A stretch of DNA of 6,883 bases, taken from NCBI GenBank assembly GCA_903859795.1, contig CAIOOC010000909.1, positions 1 to 6,883 of the forward strand, read 5' to 3'. This document shows positions 1-5,445 of the stretch, piece after piece; position 1 is the first letter of the stretch, and every line of letters begins with the position of its first letter. The position numbers and the translations under genes are program-made. Origin of the DNA: an uncultured Bacteroidia bacterium (lineage in GTDB: Bacteria; Bacteroidota; Bacteroidia; Bacteroidales; Prolixibacteraceae). The notes under the pieces are model-generated. The model searched no databases. It worked only from the letters and a program-made list of their open reading frames with translations, and was not told the origin of the DNA.

Positions 1-149
1 ATTGAGAGAAAAGCAACTCCTTTAATTACCTTTTCCGCAAGAAAGTCCCCTATTCTGAATCGTTTATGGGTAATATCAATAAGGGCGGAATGATGCAGCT
101 CGTCTCCCGAAGTAGGTGAAGTCTTTGCTTTTTTTGTTTTTTTTGTCAT
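1..149 (-). CDS. pstC: Phosphate ABC transporter permease PstC, N-terminal fragment
   Basis: This is the first 49 codons of a gene that runs off the left edge. It starts with ATG at 149 on the minus strand. The fragment begins with a Lys/Thr-rich cytosolic tail (MTKKTKKAKT), followed by a short linker and then RIGDFLAEKVIKGVAFLS. That last stretch resembles the segment leading into the first membrane helix of PstC-type permeases. PstC and PstA form the inner-membrane channel that passes phosphate delivered by PstS into the cytoplasm, driven by the ATPase PstB. The call rests on this short match and on pstS lying immediately upstream on the same strand, the usual pst order. pstA, pstB and phoU would be expected beyond the edge but are not visible. 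A gap of about 120 bp with a strong hairpin separates it from pstS, so its expression may be lower than that of pstS. Confidence 0.75.
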   Translation of the reverse strand, partial: MTKKTKKAKTSPTSGDELHHSALIDITHKRFRIGDFLAEKVIKGVAFLS

Positions 150-171
150 GAAGTTTTGATCTTTGGACTGA

Positions 172-239
172 TTGAATCAATTATAAAACGAAGGAAGCGA
201 ATAACTTCTGTAAAGAGGTTATTCGCTTTTGAATCAATT
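172..239. repeat. Direct repeat TTGAATCAATT flanking the pstS-pstC hairpin
   Basis: The 11-mer TTGAATCAATT occurs at 172-182 and again at 229-239, one copy on each side of the hairpin; the second copy abuts the stem. Each copy contains a small dyad (TTGA-A-TCAA), extended to five-base arms (ATTGA-A-TCAAT) in the first. The copies are 57 bp apart centre to centre. This may be a pair of protein-binding sites upstream of pstC, or the remains of a duplication. Nothing in the sequence decides between these. Confidence 0.4.
195..228 (-). terminator. Intercistronic hairpin between pstS and pstC (attenuator or RNA-stability element)
   Basis: A perfect 11-bp inverted repeat, AAGCGAATAAC (195-205) and GTTATTCGCTT (218-228), encloses 12 nt. 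Within those 12 nt up to four more pairs, one of them G-U, can form around a GTAA loop. On the transcribed minus strand the stem is followed by CCTTCGTTTTA, a poor U-tract, so full termination is doubtful. In operons of binding-protein ABC transporters a hairpin after the binding-protein gene often keeps that protein more abundant than the permease, either by partial termination or by blocking 3' decay. That role is inferred here from position and structure. The plus strand has only TTTT after the stem. Confidence 0.5.
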
Positions 240-270
240 GTATATCAGTAATTTTCTATCACTCGGTATC

Positions 271-1110
271 TTATTTGACAGGGAAATAGCCCATGTCAAC
301 TACCAGTTTTTGTCCTTCAGGACTAAGAATCCAGTCGATATATTTTTTCATTTCACCTGTAGGCTTGTTGCGCAGGTACATGTAAAGGAACCTGGTAATA
401 GGGTAATCACCTGTTTTAATTGTTTCAGCGGTGGCAGCAAATGCCGGACTGTTATCATCTCTCTTTACTTTGCAGATTGCTATACCTTCTGCATATGCGG
501 CGCCGCCATATCCGATTCCATAAGCGTCTTTTTTAACAGCATTTACTACTGCGGCAGTTCCCGGCAGCGTCTGGCAGCTCGAAGCGTAATCGCCCTGAAC
601 TACATTTTCCTGAAAGAACACATAAGTTCCTGAACTGTTTTCTCTTCCGTAAAGTTTAATGGATTGATCATCACCGCCAACTTCTTTCCAGTTTGTGATT
701 TCACCTCTAAAGATCTTGCCCAGTTGCGCAATTGATAATTCTTTGACTTTGCTGGCTGCATTCAGATACACAGTTATACCATCCTTAGCACAGGCAACTT
801 CAACACCTAATGTATTGTATCTCGCTTTTAGTTTATCCTTTTCGGTATTTTTCATCTTACGGCTTGCATTAGCGATGTCGGTTGCACCATTGATTAATGC
901 AGATATTCCAACTCCTGAACCACCACCGGTAACCTGGATGGATACTCCGGTATTCGTTTTCATATACACTTCAGCCCATTTCTGCGCTAGAATTACAAGG
1001 GTATCTGATCCTTTAACTGTAATCCGTTCAGGCGCTGCAGTGAATGCAAAGCAAATTAGCCCAAGTAATACTGCCACGATTGCAGACCTTAATACGTTTA
1101 ATTTTTTCAT
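271..1110 (-). CDS. pstS: Periplasmic phosphate-binding protein PstS
   Basis: This is the substrate-binding protein of the Pst high-affinity phosphate transporter, 279 aa and exported to the periplasm. Residues 1 to about 25 form a signal peptide (MKKL, then a hydrophobic run to AFTAA). A Cys at residue 20 sits in LGLIC, which is a poor lipobox, so a soluble rather than lipid-anchored protein is more likely. The mature part shows the PstS-like pattern (PF12849 type): GSDT at 34-37, TGGGSG at 61-66, ASRKMK at 82-87, GRENSSGTYVFF at 155-166 and YPITRFLYM at 236-244. The first three, together with the Arg/Glu/Ser-rich GRENSSGT loop, correspond to the phosphate-contacting loops of the family. The porin lies 98 bp upstream and pstC lies downstream, all on the same strand. 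The leader is very A-rich. A weak -7-like TAGATTTT (minus strand, 1149-1142) would allow a separate promoter, but I found no convincing -33 element. Confidence 0.93.
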   Translation of the reverse strand: MKKLNVLRSAIVAVLLGLICFAFTAAPERITVKGSDTLVILAQKWAEVYMKTNTGVSIQVTGGGSGVGISALINGATDIANASRKMKNTEKDKLKARYNTLGVEVACAKDGITVYLNAASKVKELSIAQLGKIFRGEITNWKEVGGDDQSIKLYGRENSSGTYVFFQENVVQGDYASSCQTLPGTAAVVNAVKKDAYGIGYGGAAYAEGIAICKVKRDDNSPAFAATAETIKTGDYPITRFLYMYLRNKPTGEMKKYIDWILSPEGQKLVVDMGYFPVK

Positions 1111-1177
1111 TGTTTTATTTTTTTTTGTTTATTATTTTTTAAAAATCTAAATGTTTACAGCTTTTATTCCTGTTAGC

Positions 1178-1203
1178 CTAAAAGCCTACAGTCTAAAAGC
1201 CTA
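1178..1203. repeat. Tandem 11-nt repeat CTAAAAGCCTA between porin and pstS
   Basis: CTAAAAGCCTA occurs at 1178-1188 and 1193-1203, 15 bp apart start to start, with the partial unit TAGCCTA just before (1174-1180). On the minus strand this reads as two copies of TAGGCTTTTAG directly after the porin stop. No stable hairpin with a U-tract forms, so it does not look like a terminator. It may be a replication-slippage repeat or a pair of binding sites upstream of pstS. Confidence 0.5.
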
Positions 1204-1208
1204 TACAA

Positions 1209-2576
1209 TTAAAACTTAGCCTGAATTCTTAAGGTGAACACATTTTGGTTGATTGAATTACTCCAATCGAGTTTGCCCGGGTTACCTGCTTCGGTGGTGT
1301 AACTGTCAACAACCTTTCCGGCAGTTCCTACTTTTTCATTATTTACAATCTCATAGCAAAAGGTGATCCGGATATTGTCATCCCAGTAGTGATGAAAAGC
1401 AAAACCAAATGTCGAAGTAGCCAAATCGCCTTTCCCGCTCATCTTAGATTTTAAAGTGGCATCTGTGCTTGTAAATCCTTTTACAGCAACATCTTTTCCT
1501 GTGATATCCGTATTTGGATCATAATAGTCATAACGGAAAGCAAATTGATTTTTCTTGCCCAGATTTTTGATCAGGTAAAGGTAACCTCCTGCAAAATTAT
1601 TCTGGAAGTTAGCTACTCCAGGTATTGCAGCAACGGTTCCAGCGGCTGGTACAGGAGCGTAACCAACAGTTGCATTCTTTCCTGCAATGTACTCACCTTT
1701 TAACGAAAGACCACCTAAAACATCTGCAAATAATTGAAATTCACCACCTAACCAATTTCTTGAAAGCTTGTCACCAAATTTAATATCACTTAGAGTAGTG
1801 TAATCGCTACTTAAAGTTTTTACTGCGTTTGATTTGATTGCTCCAAAATAGCCATGTGCACCAAAATCAAGACCTCCAAAACTACCAAGTGGAAGGTTGT
1901 AGGTAACCCTGGCCATAATATCCTTAAAATTATCGTAATCGATGTTATCTGTTGCATTCAGGTTTGTTCCGGCACTATTTGCAATTGTTAATCCGTCGTT
2001 TCCGTTAAGAAGCGCCAATTGCATGTGGATAGGAACATTTACAGGATTAAACTCCAGTTTGGCACCTATTGCGCGTTCTCCCGGATATAGTGTTCTGATA
2101 ATCAACGATCTTTCTGTTAATTCGCGTTGACTGGATGAGTACTCAACTTCATAGTTAGGGCGGTTGAATTTACCTGCCCAAATGCTAAAAGCTTTTTTCC
2201 AATGGTCGTTTACAACGACGTAGGCATCTTTTAATGAGAGGTTTCCTGGCGCAAAGTCAGGCTGTAACACAAATTTTACACCGTCTGCAGCTTCATAAGT
2301 AAATTTTACCCTGACTCTACGCAAAGAAAAATAATTTTGCGATTTAGATAACAAAGTTGGAGTCTCAAAATTCTGATACTGGGACTGGATGTAACCTGAA
2401 ACTTTAATTTTTGTAAGTTTCTGAAGATCTGCCTCGTCAGTAGCAATTCTTTCAAGTAAGCCGTTTACCTTGTCATTTACTTCTGACAATTTTTCAGCCT
2501 GGGTTTGTTCTTGGGCTCTTACGTTAAGCGCCAAAAGAGTAACAATTACTAATAAAAGGTTTTTTAACTTTTTCAT
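1209..2576 (-). CDS. Outer-membrane phosphate-selective porin, OprO/OprP family
   Basis: This is a 455-aa outer-membrane beta-barrel of the Porin_O_P type (PF07396), expected to admit phosphate or other polyanions. Residues 1-21 form a signal peptide (MKKLKNLLLVIVTLLALNVRA, cleaved before QEQ). Residues of about 23-56 are rich in Glu, Asp, Lys and Leu with heptad-like spacing, a short coiled coil often seen at the N terminus of Bacteroidota members. The barrel begins at KVSGYIQSQYQNF (58-70) and continues with RRVRVKFTYEAADGVKFVLQPDF. It consists of alternating short strands and ends FTLRIQAKF, with the terminal Phe used for BAM recognition. Length is normal for the family. The neighbouring pstS and pstC, and the Pho-box-like element upstream, support phosphate as substrate. 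Specificity cannot be proven from sequence, because many Bacteroidota members of this family are annotated as phosphate-selective by homology only. Confidence 0.9.
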   Translation of the reverse strand: MKKLKNLLLVIVTLLALNVRAQEQTQAEKLSEVNDKVNGLLERIATDEADLQKLTKIKVSGYIQSQYQNFETPTLLSKSQNYFSLRRVRVKFTYEAADGVKFVLQPDFAPGNLSLKDAYVVVNDHWKKAFSIWAGKFNRPNYEVEYSSSQRELTERSLIIRTLYPGERAIGAKLEFNPVNVPIHMQLALLNGNDGLTIANSAGTNLNATDNIDYDNFKDIMARVTYNLPLGSFGGLDFGAHGYFGAIKSNAVKTLSSDYTTLSDIKFGDKLSRNWLGGEFQLFADVLGGLSLKGEYIAGKNATVGYAPVPAAGTVAAIPGVANFQNNFAGGYLYLIKNLGKKNQFAFRYDYYDPNTDITGKDVAVKGFTSTDATLKSKMSGKGDLATSTFGFAFHHYWDDNIRITFCYEIVNNEKVGTAGKVVDSYTTEAGNPGKLDWSNSINQNVFTLRIQAKF

Positions 2577-2604
2577 GATTTGAGTTTATTGAATTTCTAC
2601 GGTG

Positions 2605-2612
2605 CAAAAATT
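2605..2612 (-). promoter_or_regulatory. Probable -7 promoter element of the porin gene
   Basis: On the minus strand AATTTTTG matches the Bacteroidota -7 consensus TAnnTTTG except at its first base. It starts exactly 10 nt downstream of the nearest TGTAAC repeat, the spacing seen between Pho boxes and the -10 element in PhoB-activated promoters. A transcript starting about 6 nt downstream would have a leader of roughly 20-25 nt before the ATG at 2576. There is no good -33 TTTG at the normal distance, which is what an activator-dependent promoter would show. Confidence 0.5.
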
Positions 2613-2622
2613 CCTTAAAATT

Positions 2623-2660
2623 GTTACAGTATTGTTACAAATAAATTAAATCATGTTACA
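2623..2660 (-). promoter_or_regulatory. Pho-box-like direct repeats upstream of the porin
   Basis: Read on the minus strand, TGTAAC occurs at 2639-2634 and 2628-2623, separated by 5 nt, giving an 11-bp period. A further TGTAAC lies at 2660-2655, 21 bp upstream and so on the same helical face. Direct repeats with an 11-bp period are the hallmark of PhoB/PhoP binding sites (CTGTCAT repeats in Escherichia coli, TTAACA-like repeats in Bacillus). The placement beside genes for phosphate uptake and 10 nt before a -7-like element fits. The exact Bacteroidota Pho-box consensus is not something I can confirm from this window alone. Confidence 0.6.
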
Positions 2661-2945
2661 GAAAAAATACAATAATGTTTCAATTTCCGGGATTGAAGTT
2701 TATGGGATTATTAATCAGGATTGCTCAATTTGGTGCTGCCGGCAATTGGCTGCTGTCCACTGCCTTCAGGCTGAATTAATAGGAATGAAGTTTGGTTTTT
2801 CATACAACTATTAAGAGGAAGATCAATCAAATACTGGCGTTCAGGCTAACCGCCAGCAGCTAAAACTCAGCTACGATTTCAGATCCAGTTGTTCGCAATC
2901 CGATGTCCTTTACTCATCTGTTTTCGTTTTCGAAATAAAAAATAA
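2661..2945. other. Central part of the divergent intergenic region, no gene recognised
   Basis: Between the porin control region and the GH1 promoter I see no supported gene. The stretch at about 2733-2775 is GC-richer and repeats CTGCC/CTGCT-like units (GCTGCC, GCTGCT, ACTGCC), including the palindrome TGCCGGCA at 2738-2745. A hairpin is possible at 2834-2856 (CTGGCG with CGCCAG, one bulged C, two further pairs), but no U-tract follows it. A 30-codon open frame runs from 2803 to 2711 on the minus strand and has no supporting signals. Confidence 0.4.
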
Positions 2946-2953
2946 TACATTTG
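2946..2953 (+). promoter_or_regulatory. Putative -7 promoter element of the GH1 gene
   Basis: TACATTTG is a full match to the Bacteroidota -7 consensus TAnnTTTG. It lies 28 nt before the ATG at 2982, leaving a leader of about 20-25 nt. The -33 region is only approximate (TTTTCG at 2921-2926). Its position supports the use of the ATG at 2982. Confidence 0.45.
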
Positions 2954-2981
2954 GACACTAAAATTTAGAGATAATTCCCAA

Positions 2982-4400
2982 ATGATCACACTACGATTCT
3001 TGAAATTTATTGCATCTTCTGTTGCTACGAACCGTATTAATTCGAATTTTAAGTCTGAAATTAAACAGCTAAATATTGAAAGGAAGGACTTTGGTGAGGA
3101 CTTCCTCTGGGGTGTTGCTACTGCATCGTATCAAATTGAGGGGGGATGGAATATTGACGGTAAGGGAGAATCTATATGGGACAGATTTACCGCGAATCCG
3201 AGGAATGTAAAAGATAGAACAAATGGTCAGGTTGCCACCGATTTTTATAACCGGTACGAAAGTGACCTGGTGTTATTGAAAGAGCTTAATTTCGAAAATT
3301 TCAGGTTTTCCTTTTCGTGGCCCAGGATTCTTCCGAACGGAATCGGTCAGATCAATGAAAAGGGGATTGATTTTTATGACAGGATGATTGATAAGTGTCT
3401 TGGGCTTGGTATCGAGCCCTGGGCGATGCTGTATCATTGGGATTTACCTCAGAAACTCGAGGATCTGGGAGGCTGGACCAACAGGGATATCATAGGTTGG
3501 TTTTCGGAATATGCTGATTTGTGTACGCGCAGGTTTGGAGACAGGATTCATCATTGGATGGTTCTTAATGAACCTGCAAGCTTTACAACACTGGGTTATC
3601 TTTCAGGTATGCATGCCCCTCAGAAAAGCGGGATTGCAAAGTTCCTGGCCGCCGTTCATCATGCTTCACTTTGCCAGGCTGCAGGAGGCAGAATTATCCG
3701 GCAAAATGTAAAAGATAGTCACATCGGAACCACTTTTTCGTGTGCTTATACAGAGCCTCATAAACGGACGGTCAGACATCAAAAAGCATCAGACCGTCTT
3801 GACGTTATGCTGAACCGTTTATTTATTGAGCCTGCTCTCGGGATGGGCTATCCTTATAAGGAACTTCCATTTATTCGTAAGATAGACCAGTTTATTCAGC
3901 CTGAGGATCACGAAAATTTAAAGTTTGACTTTGATTTCATTGGAATCCAGAATTATTTCAGGGTAACCTCCAAACCATCTCTTATACCCCTGATCTGGGC
4001 TAACCGGGTTAAGCCATCTCCCGATGCAGAGGTAACAGCAATGGGTTGGGAAGTTTCGCCTGAAGGAATTTACGACATTATTATGCAGTTTGCCAAATAT
4101 GGAGTCAAAGAGATAATCGTTACCGAGAATGGGGCAGCTTTCCATGACCATCTGAAGAAAAGCGGTAAAATCCGCGATCGCCAAAGAATCCATTTTTATC
4201 AGCGATATCTTCAGAACGTACTCAGAGCAAAAAATGATGGCGCCCCTTTAACTGGTTACTTTGCCTGGACTTTTGTTGATAATTTCGAATGGGACGAAGG
4301 TTTTAGGCCAAGATTTGGATTGGTTTACAATGACTTTATAACACAAAAACGGACAATTAAGGATTCGGGATTTTGGTTCCAGAAATTGTTGAAAAAATAA
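2982..4400 (+). CDS. Glycoside hydrolase family 1 beta-glycosidase (beta-glucosidase-like)
   Basis: This 472-aa protein has the complete GH1 signature set. FLWGVATASYQIEGG (41-55) carries the glycone-binding Gln51, and YHWDLPQ (151-157) carries His152 and Trp153. VLNEP (194-198) holds the acid/base Glu197, and IVTENG (379-384) holds the nucleophile Glu382. AWTFVDNFEWDEG (428-440) carries the sugar-binding Glu436 and Trp437. The enzyme should be a retaining, cytosolic beta-glucosidase or beta-galactosidase. Length is normal for GH1 apart from an N-terminal extension of about 25-30 residues before the usual start. That extension begins MITLRFLKFIASSVA, a short, mildly hydrophobic and basic segment that is not a convincing signal peptide. 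The only in-frame ATG before the catalytic domain is at 2982 (a TTG follows at codon 7). The gene is bracketed by its own promoter-like element and terminator, so it is probably a separate unit from the next genes. Substrate is unknown: a role in sugar scavenging is the default, and action on glycolipids made by its neighbours is speculative. Confidence 0.93.
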   Translation: MITLRFLKFIASSVATNRINSNFKSEIKQLNIERKDFGEDFLWGVATASYQIEGGWNIDGKGESIWDRFTANPRNVKDRTNGQVATDFYNRYESDLVLLKELNFENFRFSFSWPRILPNGIGQINEKGIDFYDRMIDKCLGLGIEPWAMLYHWDLPQKLEDLGGWTNRDIIGWFSEYADLCTRRFGDRIHHWMVLNEPASFTTLGYLSGMHAPQKSGIAKFLAAVHHASLCQAAGGRIIRQNVKDSHIGTTFSCAYTEPHKRTVRHQKASDRLDVMLNRLFIEPALGMGYPYKELPFIRKIDQFIQPEDHENLKFDFDFIGIQNYFRVTSKPSLIPLIWANRVKPSPDAEVTAMGWEVSPEGIYDIIMQFAKYGVKEIIVTENGAAFHDHLKKSGKIRDRQRIHFYQRYLQNVLRAKNDGAPLTGYFAWTFVDNFEWDEGFRPRFGLVYNDFITQKRTIKDSGFWFQKLLKK

Positions 4401-4440
4401 GGCATTCAACCTTGAAAGGGTTGAATGTCCTTAATTATTT
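4401..4440 (+). terminator. Rho-independent terminator after the GH1 gene
   Basis: Directly after the TAA, CATTCAACC (4403-4411) and GGTTGAATG (4419-4427) form a perfect 9-bp stem with a 7-nt loop. Two more G-C pairs can form at the base across a bulged T (GG 4401-4402 with CC 4429-4430). The stem is followed by TTAATTATTT. This should end GH1 transcription and isolate it from the phosphoesterase gene. Confidence 0.75.
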
Positions 4441-4480
4441 AGCAAGAAGCCTTTAAAAGTGTAATCAATTCTTAATGAGT

Positions 4481-4498
4481 TTGTAACAATTCCGTAAT
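4481..4498 (+). promoter_or_regulatory. Second Pho-box-like element, upstream of the plcP-like gene
   Basis: TGTAAC at 4482-4487 and CGTAAT at 4493-4498 have an 11-bp period. The sequence from 4481 matches the porin box read on its own strand: TTGTAACAAT is identical over 10 bases, and 15 of the first 17 bases agree. The box begins 58 nt before the ATG at 4539, against 64 nt for the porin box. No clear TAnnTTTG lies 10 nt downstream. TAAATTTA at 4524-4531 is the closest match but would give an almost leaderless transcript. The matching sequence, orientation and distance suggest that the same regulator controls both units. Confidence 0.5.
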
Positions 4499-4538
4499 TC
4501 ATTATCGGTTTCTTAGCATTTATTAAATTTATAAATGA

Positions 4539-5384
4539 ATGGATAATAAGCGGGTAGTGGAATTGGTAGTAATTTCAGATGTTCACCTGGGAACATCAGG
4601 TTGCCAGGCATCTGAATTATTGAAGTACCTTAAAAGTATAAAGCCTAAAACGCTGATATTGAATGGTGATATTATAGATATCTGGCAATTCAAAAAACGT
4701 TATTTCCCAAAATCCCATTTAAAGGTAATCAAACACCTGATTGGCCTGGCTTCAGACCGCTGCCCGGTCTACTACATTACCGGAAATCATGATGAGATGT
4801 TTCGCAGGTTTAGCGGAATGAAGATAGGTAAATTACGGATTATAAATGATCTGAAACTTGAACTGGGAGGAAAAACAGTCTGGTTTTTCCATGGCGATGT
4901 TTTCGATGTGGTGATGCAGTATTCCAAATGGTTGTCAAAATTGGGAGCAATCGGGTACGATTCATTAATATGGCTGAATACTCAGGTTAATTCCCTGGCC
5001 CGTTTCTTTGATTTTGAACCGGTTTCTTTTTCGAAGAAGATAAAGGAATCGGTAAAAGGAGCGGTGAAGTTTATCAATGCATTTGAAGATACAGTGGCTG
5101 TAGTAGCTGCCCGGAAGGAGATCGATACAGTAGTTTGCGGCCATATTCATAAACCTGAGATGAGAGCAATTCAGGTTGAGGGCCGAACTGTAAATTATCT
5201 TAATTCGGGCGACTGGATCGAAAATCTCACTGCCCTTGAATATAACGGCGGTGAATGGCGGATTTTCAGTTATCGGAAAGACTTTGTGGAATTGCCCGGC
5301 AATGCCGATGTTGATCATGAGACTATGGTTGATGTTAAAGTTAAGGATTTATTTAATGATATGCTCGTTAGATTTCATAATTAG
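4539..5384 (+). CDS. plcP: PlcP-like calcineurin-fold metallophosphoesterase (phospholipase C type; LpxH-related)
   Basis: This 281-aa cytosolic protein has all metallophosphoesterase metal sites: SDVHLG (13-18, Asp14 and His16), NGDIID (42-47, Asp44), GNHDE (82-86, Asn83 and His84), FHGD (117-120, His118) and CGHIH (200-204, His202 and His204). Automatic annotation would probably call it UDP-2,3-diacylglucosamine diphosphatase. Three features fit the PlcP branch better: SDVHLGTSGCQA at the start, the conserved helical stretch SKKIKESVKGAVKFINAFE (165-183), and NSGDWIENLTALEY (222-235) after the GHIH motif. In Sinorhizobium meliloti, PlcP cleaves phosphatidylcholine and related lipids to diacylglycerol and phospho-head-group during phosphate starvation. 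A glycosyltransferase follows after 61 bp on the same strand, and a Pho-box-like site lies upstream. The ATG at 4539 places the catalytic motif at residue 13, as usual. An LpxH-type role in lipid A synthesis remains possible but fits the context less well. Confidence 0.75.
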   Translation: MDNKRVVELVVISDVHLGTSGCQASELLKYLKSIKPKTLILNGDIIDIWQFKKRYFPKSHLKVIKHLIGLASDRCPVYYITGNHDEMFRRFSGMKIGKLRIINDLKLELGGKTVWFFHGDVFDVVMQYSKWLSKLGAIGYDSLIWLNTQVNSLARFFDFEPVSFSKKIKESVKGAVKFINAFEDTVAVVAARKEIDTVVCGHIHKPEMRAIQVEGRTVNYLNSGDWIENLTALEYNGGEWRIFSYRKDFVELPGNADVDHETMVDVKVKDLFNDMLVRFHN

Positions 5385-5445
5385 ACATCAGAACTACCAG
5401 TCACACTTTGGATTACTTTAATAAAGATAAATACTTATAACAGAT

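Noticed and set aside
229..1150. Plus-strand open frames of 134 and 151 codons opposite pstS
   Set aside because: They lie antisense to a well-supported pstS gene and their translations look like mirror reading of it, without domains or start context.
2711..2803. Thirty-codon open frame on the minus strand as a small gene
   Set aside because: No promoter, no recognisable domain or signal, and it overlaps a repeat-like patch. A frame of this length is expected by chance, so it is mentioned only as part of the intergenic description.
3918..5318. Minus-strand open frames opposite the GH1 and PlcP-like genes (91 and 117 codons)
   Set aside because: They are antisense to genes with complete catalytic motif sets and have no independent support.
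4539..5384. Calling the phosphoesterase LpxH (lipid A synthesis)
   Set aside because: Core metal motifs alone would allow it, but the extra conserved segments and the glycosyltransferase partner fit PlcP better. LpxH is kept only as an alternative.
5236..5421. Sixty-one-codon plus-strand frame overlapping the end of the PlcP-like gene
   Set aside because: Most of it is the +1 shadow of the phosphoesterase C terminus. There is no family resemblance, and the phosphoesterase frame is intact to its stop at 5384.
5401..5440. Internal promoter ahead of the glycosyltransferase gene (TTTG at 5407, TACTTATA at 5432)
   Set aside because: The -7 match is poor and the spacing is 21 nt. Co-transcription with the upstream gene is the simpler reading.
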